Positions 6,956 through 15,855 of a stretch of 47,839 bases of DNA are shown piece after piece. Source of the stretch: DASSBR01 sp035701285 (lineage in GTDB: Bacteria > Pseudomonadota > Gammaproteobacteria > Natronospirales > DASSBR01); contig DASSNT010000001.1 of the NCBI GenBank assembly GCA_035701285.1, forward strand, positions 1 through 47,839, in the 5' to 3' direction. Within the stretch, counting starts at the first letter, position 1; each line of letters starts with the position of its first letter. Position numbers and translations under genes: made by a program. The notes beneath the pieces were generated by a model that saw nothing but the letters and a program-made list of their open reading frames with translations, was not told the DNA's origin and made no database searches.

Positions 6956-8230
6956 ATGAACAGCATCGAACGACACGAGTCTGAAGTCCGCGGCTACTGC
7001 CGCGCCTTCCCGGTCATGTTCGACAGCGCCGACGGCGCCCACCTGAAGACCGAGGACGGCAAGCGCTACCTCGACTTCTTCGCCGGCGCCGGCGTGTTGA
7101 ACTATGGCCACAACCACCCGCAGCTCAAGGCCGCCCTGCTCGACTACATCGAGCGGAACGGCGTGACCCACAGCCTGGACATGTTCACCACGGCCAAGCG
7201 CGACTTTCTCGAGCGCTTCAACGAGGTGATCCTCAAGCCGCGCGGCCTGGACTACAAGGTCCAGTTCCCCGGCCCGACCGGCACCAACGCGGTCGAAGCC
7301 GCGCTCAAACTGGCGCGCAAGGTCACCGGCCGCGAACGCATCATTGCGTTCACCAACGGCTTTCATGGTATGACGCTGGGCTCGCTGTCCGTCACCGGCA
7401 ACTCGTTCAAGCGCGCCGGCGCGGGCGTACCGCTGGGCAATGTCACAGCGGTGCCGTTTGACGGCTATCTCGGCGAAAACGTCGACACCCTCGCCTATCT
7501 CGAAGCGATGCTCGAAGATGCCGGCAGCGGCATCGACAAGCCGGCCGCGGTGATTCTCGAAACCGTGCAGGCTGAAGGCGGCGTCAACGTCGCGAGCTTC
7601 GAGTGGCTGACACGCCTCGCGAAGCTCCTGAAACGCCACGACATTCTCCTGATCGTCGACGACGTGCAGGTCGGCTGCGGCCGCACCGGGCCGTTCTTCA
7701 GCTTTGAGCCGGCCGGCATCAAGCCGGACATCGTCTGCCTGTCGAAATCGCTGTCCGGCTACGGTCTGCCGTTCGCGGTGGTGCTGATGAAACCGGAGCA
7801 CGACGTCTGGGAACCGGGCGAACACAACGGCACGTTCCGCGGCCACAACCCCGCGTTCGTCACCGCTGCCGCCGCGCTGGAATTCTGGAAAGACGACAAG
7901 CTGATCAAAGGCGTCGAAGCCAAAGCGGCGCGCGTCACCGAGCGTCTGGAAGCGATCGCCAAGCGCTGCTCGTCACTGGGCGCAAGTGTGCGCGGCCGCG
8001 GCCTGATTCAGGGCATCGCGTTCGAGGACAAGACCGCCGCCAACGCGGCTTCGGCCGAAGCCTTCAAGCGCGGCATGATCATCGAAACCGCCGGCATCGA
8101 CGACGAAGTGCTGAAGCTCTTGCCGCCGCTGACCATCAGCGACGAGGAGCTGGACGCCGGTCTCGACATCATAGAAGCCAGCGTCATGGCCGTCGCCGAA
8201 GCGGCTGCCGACGAGCGCAGCGTCGCCTGA
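6956..8230 (+). CDS. ectB: L-2,4-diaminobutyrate:2-ketoglutarate 4-aminotransferase
   Basis: 424 aa class III aminotransferase that makes diaminobutyrate from aspartate semialdehyde. PLP site: IVDDVQVGCGRTG, then CLSKSLSGYG with the Schiff-base lysine at K264. The N-terminus ESEVRGYCRAFPVMFDSADG is typical of EctB. Separated from ectA by 20 nt and from ectC by a 139-nt spacer that contains a REPIN-like repeat. Confidence 0.97.
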   Translation: MNSIERHESEVRGYCRAFPVMFDSADGAHLKTEDGKRYLDFFAGAGVLNYGHNHPQLKAALLDYIERNGVTHSLDMFTTAKRDFLERFNEVILKPRGLDYKVQFPGPTGTNAVEAALKLARKVTGRERIIAFTNGFHGMTLGSLSVTGNSFKRAGAGVPLGNVTAVPFDGYLGENVDTLAYLEAMLEDAGSGIDKPAAVILETVQAEGGVNVASFEWLTRLAKLLKRHDILLIVDDVQVGCGRTGPFFSFEPAGIKPDIVCLSKSLSGYGLPFAVVLMKPEHDVWEPGEHNGTFRGHNPAFVTAAAALEFWKDDKLIKGVEAKAARVTERLEAIAKRCSSLGASVRGRGLIQGIAFEDKTAANAASAEAFKRGMIIETAGIDDEVLKLLPPLTISDEELDAGLDIIEASVMAVAEAAADERSVA

Positions 8231-8239
8231 TCCTTTATT

Positions 8240-8333
8240 CCCTCTCCCTCAGGGAGAGGGCCAGGGTGAGGGGAAGTAATACAGCCGCTTCGCGGCACAC
8301 CCCTCATCCCAACCTTCTCCCTGAGGGAGAAGG
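8240..8333. repeat. REPIN-like inverted pair of palindromic repeats
   Basis: Two 34-nt arms (8240-8273 and 8300-8333) are imperfect inverted copies, and each contains its own short palindrome (CTCCCTCAGGGAG on the left, TCTCCCTGAGGGAGA on the right). The 26-nt centre carries CCGCTTCGCGG. The structure of two REP units in opposite orientation matches REPINs, which are mobilised by RAYT transposases. It lies within the ectABCD operon and could stabilise the upstream mRNA or attenuate ectC-ectD. Confidence 0.8.
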
Positions 8334-8369
8334 AGCAAGCATTTCACCCTCAAAAACGGAGACTTGGAC

Positions 8370-8771
8370 ATGATCGTCAAGCAACTCGAAGACCTGACCA
8401 ATACCGAAGATCACATCGACACCGAAACCTGGGAATCGCGCCGCTTTATTCTCAAAAAGGACGGCATGGGGTTTTCCATGCACGAGACCATAATCAAGGC
8501 CGGAACTGAGACCCACATGTGGTACCAGAACCATTTTGAAGCGGTATACTGCATTGAAGGTGAAGGCGAGATCGAAACTGTCGCCGACGGCAAGGTTTAT
8601 CCGATCAAGGTCGGCACGCTCTATGCGCTTAATGAGCACGACGAGCATTATCTGCGCGCCAACAAGGGCACGCACATGCGCATGGTCTGCGTGTTCAACC
8701 CGCCGTGCACCGGCCGGGAGGTCCATGACGAACGCGGCGTTTATCCGCTGCTGGACAACGACGCGGCCTGA
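8370..8771 (+). CDS. ectC: L-ectoine synthase
   Basis: 133 aa cupin that cyclises N-gamma-acetyl-diaminobutyrate to ectoine. MIVKQLEDL at the start, WESRRFILKKDGMGFSMHET and GEGEIETVADGKVYPI are diagnostic. The ATG at 8370 has GGAG about 9 nt upstream; the TTG at 8364 is rejected because EctC proteins begin with MIV. Confidence 0.97.
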   Translation: MIVKQLEDLTNTEDHIDTETWESRRFILKKDGMGFSMHETIIKAGTETHMWYQNHFEAVYCIEGEGEIETVADGKVYPIKVGTLYALNEHDEHYLRANKGTHMRMVCVFNPPCTGREVHDERGVYPLLDNDAA

Positions 8772-8832
8772 TCTCCCGCCAGACACACGACTCGCTTTTT
8801 TTGAGACATCGACATGATCAATCGATTGAACC

Positions 8833-9756
8833 ATGGGTACTACAGCACGTCACGTAAGACAGCACCATAACGATCGCTTCCCATCGCGGGTAGCGCCCCA
8901 ACCCAGCCTGAGCGACCGGACGGACCCGGTCGTGTACGGCACAACCAAGGACGGTCCGCTAGACAACTCAACCCTCACTCAATATAAGGAAAACGGCTTC
9001 CTCGCCTTCGACGCGTTCTTTTCCGAAGCGGAACTGGGGCCATGGCGCGCGGAGCTCGACCGGATGCGCGCCGACCCGGACATCCGGGCAATGCCCTCCA
9101 CGATTACCGAACCGGGCAGCGACGAAGACGTGCGGTCGATTTTCGCGATCCACGAACACAACGAAATCCTCGGCCGGCTGTGCCGCGACCCGCGGCTGGT
9201 ATCGATCGCGCGCCAGTTGATGGGCGGCGACGTGTACTTTCAGCAAAGCCGCATCAACTACAAGCCCGGCTTCAAGGGCAAGCCGTTCTATTGGCATTCG
9301 GACTTTGAAACCTGGCACGTCGAAGACGGCATGCCCGGCATGCGGGCCGTGAGCTGCTCGATCAGCCTGACGCCCAATACGCCGGAAAACGGCCCGCTGA
9401 TGCTGATTCCGGGCTCGCACAAGCAGTTTCTGTCATGCGTCGGCGAAACGCCCGAAGAACATTACAAGAAGTCGCTGAAAATTCAGGAGCTGGGCGTGCC
9501 GGACAAGGACAATCTGGCGCGGATGGTCGCCGAAGGCGGCATTCAGGCACCGGTCGGTCCGGCAGGCAGCGTGACGTTTTTCGACTGCAACCTGATGCAC
9601 GGCTCCAACTCGAATATTACGCCATTCGCGCGCAGTAACGTGTTCATCGTGTTCAATCACTGTGACAACGCGCTGGTCGAGCCGTTCTGCGGTCTGCCGC
9701 CGCGCCCGCAGTTCATCGCCAACCGGACGGACCTGTCGCCGATCAGGCTGCATTAA
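8833..9756 (+). CDS. ectD: Ectoine 5-hydroxylase
   Basis: 307 aa non-haem Fe(II)/2-oxoglutarate dioxygenase converting ectoine to 5-hydroxyectoine. The signature FYWHSDFETWHVEDGMP contains iron ligands H155 and D157; the distal ligand is H256 in LMHGSN. The conserved part begins at DRFPSRV (about residue 14), so the first dozen residues are not typical. The ATG at 8833 is the only in-frame start before that point and lacks a good RBS. A better-placed ATG at 8814 opens another frame that stops after 18 codons, hinting at an altered or misread N-terminus. Confidence 0.95.
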   Translation: MGTTARHVRQHHNDRFPSRVAPQPSLSDRTDPVVYGTTKDGPLDNSTLTQYKENGFLAFDAFFSEAELGPWRAELDRMRADPDIRAMPSTITEPGSDEDVRSIFAIHEHNEILGRLCRDPRLVSIARQLMGGDVYFQQSRINYKPGFKGKPFYWHSDFETWHVEDGMPGMRAVSCSISLTPNTPENGPLMLIPGSHKQFLSCVGETPEEHYKKSLKIQELGVPDKDNLARMVAEGGIQAPVGPAGSVTFFDCNLMHGSNSNITPFARSNVFIVFNHCDNALVEPFCGLPPRPQFIANRTDLSPIRLH

Positions 9757-9790
9757 GTCACGAGCGGGACTTCAGCGGCACTCGAGGCGG

Positions 9791-9796
9791 TATAAT
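9791..9796 (+). promoter_or_regulatory. Consensus -10 box directly before ctaG-like gene
   Basis: TATAAT ends 8 nt before the ATG at 9805. Transcription would start at or just before the start codon, giving a leaderless or nearly leaderless mRNA. No recognisable -35 at 16-18 nt spacing. Confidence 0.5.
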
Positions 9797-9804
9797 AGGC
9801 GGCG

Positions 9805-10671
9805 ATGGACGCCGCCTTTTTTTTCCTGCCGTACGAATTCTCCCCGACGGTATTGCTGCTATGCGCCGGCGCAGCCGCTCTTTATCTGCGGGGACTGTGG
9901 ACGCTTGCCGGTACAGGCGAAGCGCCGGCCTGGCCGCGCACGCTCGCATTCCTGCTCGGCGTCGTACTGATGTACGGCGTGCTGCAAACGCGCTACGACT
10001 ACATGGCGCAGCACATGTTTTTCCTGCACCGGCTGCAGCACCTGATGCTGCACCATCTGGCGCCGTTCCTGATCATCCTGTCAGCGCCGGGACGGACGCT
10101 TGCAGCAGGCCTGCCCGTCCGGCTGCGCCAGCCATTACGCACGATTGGCCACTGGCCACTGCTCCGCATCGCCTACCGCACCATTCAGCAACCGGTGATC
10201 GCAGCGGTTCTCTTCGTCGGTTTGATCTACCTGTGGCTGACGCCGTCGCTGCACCTGTACGCGATGCTCAACGTGCCGCTTTACAACGTCATGAACTGGA
10301 GCATGGCGCTCGACGGTCTGCTGTTCTGGTACCTGATGCTCGACCCGCGCACGCCGGCCGAAGGCGGCCTGCGCTACGGCTGGCGACTGGTCATTCTAGG
10401 CCTCGTGATCCTGCCGCAGAACGCCATCGGCGGCTACATCGCGATGAGCGACCACGAGATCTACAACGTCTACGCCATCTGTGGCCGGTTGTGGGCGATC
10501 AGCCCGCTCACCGACCAGCGCATCGGCGGTCTGATCACCTGGATTCCGGCGGCAATGATGAGTGTACTCGGCGGCATCATCGTGCTGCGCCGCTGGATGC
10601 ATGAAGAAAATGTCGACCGTACGCCCGCGCGCTCGGTGGACAGCAAGAAGGAAGAACACGCCTATGCGTAA
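9805..10671 (+). CDS. CtaG-family (caa3_CtaG) cytochrome oxidase assembly membrane protein
   Basis: 288 aa with about seven hydrophobic segments. Motifs fit the caa3_CtaG family: QHMFFLHRLQHLMLHHLAPF, PLYNVMNWSMALDGLLFWY and LILPQNAIGGYI-like text in the second half. Family members are linked to copper supply of cytochrome c oxidase. The next two genes, a PCu(A)C chaperone and a Sco protein, overlap it and each other, so the three form a copper-insertion operon. No RBS is visible; the upstream TATAAT suggests a leaderless transcript. No oxidase subunit gene is in the window. Confidence 0.85.
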   Translation: MDAAFFFLPYEFSPTVLLLCAGAAALYLRGLWTLAGTGEAPAWPRTLAFLLGVVLMYGVLQTRYDYMAQHMFFLHRLQHLMLHHLAPFLIILSAPGRTLAAGLPVRLRQPLRTIGHWPLLRIAYRTIQQPVIAAVLFVGLIYLWLTPSLHLYAMLNVPLYNVMNWSMALDGLLFWYLMLDPRTPAEGGLRYGWRLVILGLVILPQNAIGGYIAMSDHEIYNVYAICGRLWAISPLTDQRIGGLITWIPAAMMSVLGGIIVLRRWMHEENVDRTPARSVDSKKEEHAYA

Positions 10672-11101
10672 CCACCGCGCGCTTTCGCGCCTGTTCATCG
10701 TCCTGGGGCTGCTGCTCGCCGGCAGTGCCATGGCGGCGGAACCCGTCACGGCATCTGGCGCCTGGATTCGGCTGTTGCCCGGCGACCTGCCGCTGGCAGG
10801 CTACGTCACGCTGCACAACCATACCGATAAGCCGGCGAAGTTGATTGGCGTGAAGAGCGCCGCCTTCAAACGCATCGAAATGCACCACAGCATGACGATG
10901 AGCGGAATGGACAAGATGATGCCGGTGAACAGCGTGACCGTTCCGCCGAACGGCGAATTCAGCTTTTCGCCCGGGGGCTACCACCTGATGATGTGGCGCC
11001 GGGTCGAGCTGCACTTCGCCCAGCAGGTGCCCGTGACGCTGGAGTTTGCCGACGGCACGCAGATCAACACGCAATTCACGGTCAAGGGACCCGCCCAATG
11101 A
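10664..11101 (+). CDS. Periplasmic copper chaperone PCu(A)C
   Basis: 145 aa. Signal peptide 1-24 (LFIVLGLLLAGSAMAAE, cleavage after AMA). The copper-binding pattern of His and Met is present: MHHSMTMSGM, then PGGYHLMMW. PCu(A)C hands Cu(I) to Sco or the CuA site of cytochrome oxidase. The ATG at 10664 overlaps the end of the CtaG-like gene, and the stop overlaps the start of the Sco gene (ATGA). Confidence 0.92.
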   Translation: MRNHRALSRLFIVLGLLLAGSAMAAEPVTASGAWIRLLPGDLPLAGYVTLHNHTDKPAKLIGVKSAAFKRIEMHHSMTMSGMDKMMPVNSVTVPPNGEFSFSPGGYHLMMWRRVELHFAQQVPVTLEFADGTQINTQFTVKGPAQ

Positions 11102-11691
11102 AGCGAACGCTGCTACTGACCAGCCTGCTCGGGCTGGTGACACTGCTGCTTGCCGCCTGCGGCGGAGGCACCCAGCAATGGAAGACGACGAACATCACTG
11201 GCGTGATGCCGGACCTGAAGTTCACGCTGACCGACGAAAACGGCAAAACCGTTCACGCCGACGCCTGGCGCGGCAAGGTCAAGCTGATGTATTTCGGCTA
11301 TGCCCACTGCCCGGACATCTGCCCGCTGACGCTGGCGACGGTCGGGCGCGCCATCAGCCAGTTGGGCGATCAATCCGACGCGGTGCGGGTGCTGTTTGTC
11401 AGCGTCGACCCGAAGCGCGACCCACCGCCGGTCCTCAAGGAATACACCCAGGCGTTCGGCCCCGAGTTCGTCGGCCTGACCGGCACCCAGGATCAGCTCA
11501 AGGCGCTGAGCAAGCGCTATCGGGTCTCGTACAGCTACGGCGAGCCTGATGCCAACGGCGAATACGCCGTCAACCACAGTTCTGCTGTCTTTGTCTTCGA
11601 CAAGAACGGCGACGTGCGCTTATTGATGAACCGCGAAGACGGCGCCGATGCGATGGCGCACGACCTACGGCAATTGGTGAACGCCTCCTGA
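11098..11691 (+). CDS. Sco1/SenC-family lipoprotein, cytochrome oxidase CuA assembly
   Basis: 197 aa thioredoxin-fold protein. Lipobox LAAC with C21 after a hydrophobic segment. The copper/thiol motif CPDICP and the later conserved His in YAVNHSSAVFVFD identify Sco. It reduces or metallates the CuA site of cytochrome c oxidase subunit II. Last gene of the three-gene copper operon. Its 3' end overlaps the convergent FG-GAP gene by 27 bp. Confidence 0.94.
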   Translation: MKRTLLLTSLLGLVTLLLAACGGGTQQWKTTNITGVMPDLKFTLTDENGKTVHADAWRGKVKLMYFGYAHCPDICPLTLATVGRAISQLGDQSDAVRVLFVSVDPKRDPPPVLKEYTQAFGPEFVGLTGTQDQLKALSKRYRVSYSYGEPDANGEYAVNHSSAVFVFDKNGDVRLLMNREDGADAMAHDLRQLVNAS

Positions 11692-14376
11692 GCGAAAAAC
11701 GATCCCGCCTCGCCAGACTTCCGATTGCTTAAAGCGTTCTCTGACGGTCGGCAGCCCATCCGGCACCGTCTCACTTGCAGGCAGGCTCGCCACGTTTAGC
11801 GTCTGAATGCCGGTATCGAACCGGTCACCAAGCATAATTTGGAGAGTGCCGTTGGCCTCGTAAATCAGATCTCCATTGCCGTCCATGTCGATGTCGGCGA
11901 ACCTGACCTTGTTTGAGTAGGACCCACCCCCAAAGGCAGGATAAAAAACTTTATCGGCAAATGAGCCATCGGGCTGCTGCAGGAAAAACCCGAACATATA
12001 CCCCGCAAGGCCATTGATTCGATCGCAAATGTTGTGATTGCAAAAACCCACCAGATCCATTCGACCGTCACCGTTCACATCCGCGGGATAAGGAAATGGC
12101 AGCGCAGCGACGCTCGTTGGAGCACCTAGTGTTCCATCCCCCTGCTGGTAAAGTACCTCGGAGCCGCCGTAACTGCGAATTAGAGCGTCCAGTAAGCCGT
12201 CGCCATTTATATCGAAGGAACCGAAAAGGTCAGGGCCGTCGACATAGTAGGCGATTGACGGTCCAAAGCTGCCGTCCAGTTGTCCAGGGCTGATACGCAG
12301 CACGCTTCCGTCATAAGAAACCAGGTCAGAGACGCCGTCCCCGGTAAAATCAGCAACGTCATCAATCTCCCGAAGATAATAGTCGACTGTGGTCAACCGG
12401 GAGGAGCCAAGAGTGCCACCCGGTTGCGGCGGGAATATGGCAATGGACTTTCCGCAACCACCTAAAAGGACTGAATTTCTGGTCTGACCCGCTATTGGCG
12501 CCACGCCAATTGTTGATGACGAGCAGGACCATGATGAATCGGTGGCAAGCACCACCGGCGGACCAAACATACCATCGTCCTGCAGACGATACTCAATCCC
12601 GCCCGAGTTCGGATAGACCAGGTCCAGAAGACCATCGCCGTTGACGTCGGCGAGAATCGCCCCGTACGCAACATCCAGACGAACTGGCGCAGCAAAGCGT
12701 CCGGCGCCTTCATTCTCGATGAATGTAAGACTGTCAAAGGATTCAATAACGAAAATATCCTGGTCGCCATCATTGTCGATATCACGAACAAGGAAATCAT
12801 CAGTGTTGTCTAGAATCACGGCTGGGGAGTCAAAATGGCGGGATGTCCCTACGCCGATAACGACACGCGCTGACCCGGTGTGATATTGGTAGTTGGAATA
12901 GAACTTGCGGGAAATTGTGCCGACGTAGGCCCCTGGAACGTCCGCCGTAAACGTTGGCCGCATCAGGCTGCTGTCATTCAGGGCCGCCTGGCTGCCGGAC
13001 GGGGTCAAAAGAGTCCAGTCTGCAGAGGGCGGCTCGTTGCTGTCGCTGCTGTATCCAAACGAACTCGCGCGACCGTCGAGCGTAACGAGGGTGCCGGCCG
13101 ACACGAAGTGATCGGCACCTGCGTCCATACCGGCATTAGGTTGGGACTCCCCTTCTGAACCAGCGTGCACCACTATGGCGTCCGAACTCGATCCCGAGCG
13201 GTTGGATACCTCGAGTTTCACCACATAATCTCCAGCCGCGCTTGCTACAAGGCTCGGCGTAGCGCTGCGCGCGTTTGAAATTGTTGCCGTAGCTCCGGGC
13301 GGAGCCAACTGGAGATTCCAATTAAAATGTACATAATCACCATCCGCCGAGTGACTGAAGCGGCCTTCCAGCTGCACCGGCTTGTCCACGGATGCAGGCA
13401 TCGGCAGCATCGCATTTGCCTGCGGGCCGCCACTCGGCGTCGGCGCACCAAAAAGATTCTCTGCCGCCCAATCGAGCCGGATTGCCTGGTCGACCAATCC
13501 ATCGCCAGCTGCATCGAAGCCGATCGAAGCAAATGAGCTGTTGAGAAAACTCACGTTCCCTACCGATGCGCCAGCGCCTTGTATCAGCAGCGCCCCGTCG
13601 GCAGGCTGACCGGCAGGATCGTCTCCCTGAAAAACCAATGGCTCTTCGCTATGCACCTCTACATAGCCGATCGCACTGTCGTAAATGCGTCCGGATACTT
13701 CTACCGGTTCGTTGACGCCAACAGAATAGCCAACGGTCCTGATGCTGTAATGGTAGAGATTATCCGTCTGAACCAGATCGGCTATATAGCGATCAGCCAT
13801 GACGTCGATAGCCCCCACCACCGAGATATTCGTATTCGGTCCGGAAAGGTTGAGCGGCGACAAATATACAGTGAGGCGAGGCCGGTCCTCGTCGTAGGTT
13901 CTGGTTTTCGGAAAGCGATACTGAATTTGGCCGTCGTAGGCAAAGATGTCGCCACTCTCGACGCGGTACTCGTAATTCTGATAATCGACCGTAATCCAGC
14001 CGCCGCCCTCGCTGTAGGATCGGCCTTCGATAATCGCTCTTCCGCCAACCGGTCCCGCCTGGACTTCGTGCAGCGGCTCCGACGGACTCGGTAACGATGG
14101 GTGCCAGGATGCGAATCCGATGACCGTGTTGACTGCTCCGTAGGCATCGCTGGTCAGCGCCGGCGTGTTGGACTCGTCGACGGCAACGAGTTGCGTGTTG
14201 CCGCTATAGTGCGCTTCCCGCACCGGCGGCGGGTCGTTCGGGACGTGAACCGGGTAGGCAGGACCATTTCCGGCACTTGAAGACGAACGGCCGTCACCCC
14301 CGCCGCAACTGGTTGCCATCGCGGCAGCCAGAACGATCGCCGTCAAAAGCCGAATCCGCTTCCCCAAAAACTGCAT
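11665..14376 (-). CDS. Large secreted PKD / FG-GAP (VCBS) repeat protein
   Basis: 903 aa. N-terminal signal with a weak lipobox (ATSC, C24) and a Ser/Gly linker. A beta-rich N-terminal region of unknown type runs to about 320. Two PKD-like Ig modules follow (about 330-425 and 430-530). The rest to about 880 is FG-GAP repeats with calcium-binding loops such as DIDNDGDQD, DVNGDGLLD, DFTGDGVSD, DINGDGLLD, DVNGDGRMD and DIDMDGNGD, predicting an integrin-like beta propeller. Likely cell-surface or outer-membrane; no substrate can be named. The ATG at 14376 has a GGGGAG site upstream. The gene is visibly less GC-rich than its neighbours, suggesting separate ancestry. It ends within the convergent Sco gene. 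Confidence 0.8.
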   Translation of the reverse strand: MQFLGKRIRLLTAIVLAAAMATSCGGGDGRSSSSAGNGPAYPVHVPNDPPPVREAHYSGNTQLVAVDESNTPALTSDAYGAVNTVIGFASWHPSLPSPSEPLHEVQAGPVGGRAIIEGRSYSEGGGWITVDYQNYEYRVESGDIFAYDGQIQYRFPKTRTYDEDRPRLTVYLSPLNLSGPNTNISVVGAIDVMADRYIADLVQTDNLYHYSIRTVGYSVGVNEPVEVSGRIYDSAIGYVEVHSEEPLVFQGDDPAGQPADGALLIQGAGASVGNVSFLNSSFASIGFDAAGDGLVDQAIRLDWAAENLFGAPTPSGGPQANAMLPMPASVDKPVQLEGRFSHSADGDYVHFNWNLQLAPPGATATISNARSATPSLVASAAGDYVVKLEVSNRSGSSSDAIVVHAGSEGESQPNAGMDAGADHFVSAGTLVTLDGRASSFGYSSDSNEPPSADWTLLTPSGSQAALNDSSLMRPTFTADVPGAYVGTISRKFYSNYQYHTGSARVVIGVGTSRHFDSPAVILDNTDDFLVRDIDNDGDQDIFVIESFDSLTFIENEGAGRFAAPVRLDVAYGAILADVNGDGLLDLVYPNSGGIEYRLQDDGMFGPPVVLATDSSWSCSSSTIGVAPIAGQTRNSVLLGGCGKSIAIFPPQPGGTLGSSRLTTVDYYLREIDDVADFTGDGVSDLVSYDGSVLRISPGQLDGSFGPSIAYYVDGPDLFGSFDINGDGLLDALIRSYGGSEVLYQQGDGTLGAPTSVAALPFPYPADVNGDGRMDLVGFCNHNICDRINGLAGYMFGFFLQQPDGSFADKVFYPAFGGGSYSNKVRFADIDMDGNGDLIYEANGTLQIMLGDRFDTGIQTLNVASLPASETVPDGLPTVRERFKQSEVWRGGIVFRSGGVHQLP

Positions 14377-14408
14377 AGCGCTCCCCTGGTTTTAGTAGTC
14401 GATGCCTG

Positions 14409-15686
14409 TCACGCCATCCCGAGCTGGCCGTCCTCCGGCGCCTGCGGTGCCTTGCGGCTGCGCTGCTTCGCTTTGTACATGCGCTGGTCGGCCAGCGCGT
14501 ATAAGCTCTCCGCGGCCGCCCCCTCGGCAGGGGCCAGCGCATAGCCGATGCTGACGCTGATCAGGTAATCCCGCCCTCCGACCGCGAACGGCTGCTCGAA
14601 TACCGACTGGACCTTCGCCGCCACTGTATCGACTGTCGCCTGATCCTGGACGTCCGGCAGCAGCACGGCGAACTCGTCGCCGCCGATGCGCGCCAGCGAG
14701 TCGTCCTGGCGCAGACTGTGGCGCAGCCGCTGGGCAATCTGGCGGAGTGCTTCGTCGCCCGCCAGATGACCCAGGTCGTCGTTGATCTGTTTGAAAAGGT
14801 CGAGGTCGAGGATCATCAGCGCGAAGCGAAACCCGCGCCGGCGGGTCGCGCCTTCCAGTTCGCGCACGAACATGCGGCGGTTGGGAATGCCGGTCAGCGC
14901 ATCATGTAGCGCCGCATGCTCGAACCTGAACATCTGCTCTTCCAGCAGCGTCACGAGCATGCCTGCCGCGACCAGGTATTTCGGCAGATTCCAGACGCCG
15001 GGTGCGATTTGAATGCTCGGGAACCACGTAGCCATCGCCAGTCCTGCCGGAAACACCAAGGCCCATGCGACGAAGCAGATGGTTGTGAACCACACGCCGA
15101 TCGCCGCCTTGGGCGCGCCGACGAAAAACACGATGGCGGCGGCGAGAAAATGCCAGCACAACAACCATATCAGCGCGGCATCGAGGCGGCCGACCAGAAT
15201 CAGCCCCAGCTGAATTCCGTACGCACCAGCAATAAATGCCGCCTTGGCAAATTTCTGCAGGCGGTCGTCCTTGCGCTGATAGGTGCAGTACAAAGCCACG
15301 GATGACCCGGCCCCCAGGCCCGTCAAAAGCAGATACAGCGCAGACGAACTGACGCTGTAGGCCAGACAGACGCAAAAGATGACGTCCGGCGCAGCGCCAA
15401 TCAACGTGATCAAAGGACTGCGCGCCCGGCCCGCGGGCGACGAATCGCTGGCCCACAGGAAGGCGACGCTGCTCAGCAGCAAGGTGGAAATGGCGATTGC
15501 CGTCGTGGCTTCGGCGATGATTTGAATATCGGATGGCGCCAGCTCCACCGCGAAATGCACCAAGATCAGCACCCAGCCGAACGCCCAGTAGCGCAGGCGG
15601 GCCTGATGCGTGCGCCGCAACAGGAGCAGGAATACCGTTACCAGGCCGCCGATGCCAAGCAGGTCTGGAACAACGGTGTAGTTCAT
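14409..15686 (-). CDS. Membrane diguanylate cyclase (GGDEF)
   Basis: 425 aa. About seven or eight transmembrane segments occupy residues 1-235, with no recognisable sensory family. The GGDEF domain starts at HDALTGIPNRRMF and carries an intact active site GGDEF (335-339). The allosteric inhibitory site RxxD is present as RQDD (326-329), five residues before it, so product feedback is expected. It makes cyclic di-GMP, controlling biofilm and motility. No EAL domain. The ATG has a GGGAG site. It precedes the FG-GAP surface protein by 32 nt on the same strand; co-transcription and a role in surface attachment are plausible but inferred. Confidence 0.93.
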   Translation of the reverse strand: MNYTVVPDLLGIGGLVTVFLLLLRRTHQARLRYWAFGWVLILVHFAVELAPSDIQIIAEATTAIAISTLLLSSVAFLWASDSSPAGRARSPLITLIGAAPDVIFCVCLAYSVSSSALYLLLTGLGAGSSVALYCTYQRKDDRLQKFAKAAFIAGAYGIQLGLILVGRLDAALIWLLCWHFLAAAIVFFVGAPKAAIGVWFTTICFVAWALVFPAGLAMATWFPSIQIAPGVWNLPKYLVAAGMLVTLLEEQMFRFEHAALHDALTGIPNRRMFVRELEGATRRRGFRFALMILDLDLFKQINDDLGHLAGDEALRQIAQRLRHSLRQDDSLARIGGDEFAVLLPDVQDQATVDTVAAKVQSVFEQPFAVGGRDYLISVSIGYALAPAEGAAAESLYALADQRMYKAKQRSRKAPQAPEDGQLGMA

Positions 15687-15855
15687 GGCGCTCCCGGGCG
15701 AGGCGCTATCAAATACGCAATTCCGTTGCAGCCGGCCTCGCGATGCCCTCTCCGTGGCTACTAATAGGACGTGTTTTTACCCCCCAGGGCGGCAACAGCC
15801 AAGGGCGGCCCCTACAGAAGAATAGCAGCATTAGCAGCGGATTGCCCCTGTGCCG

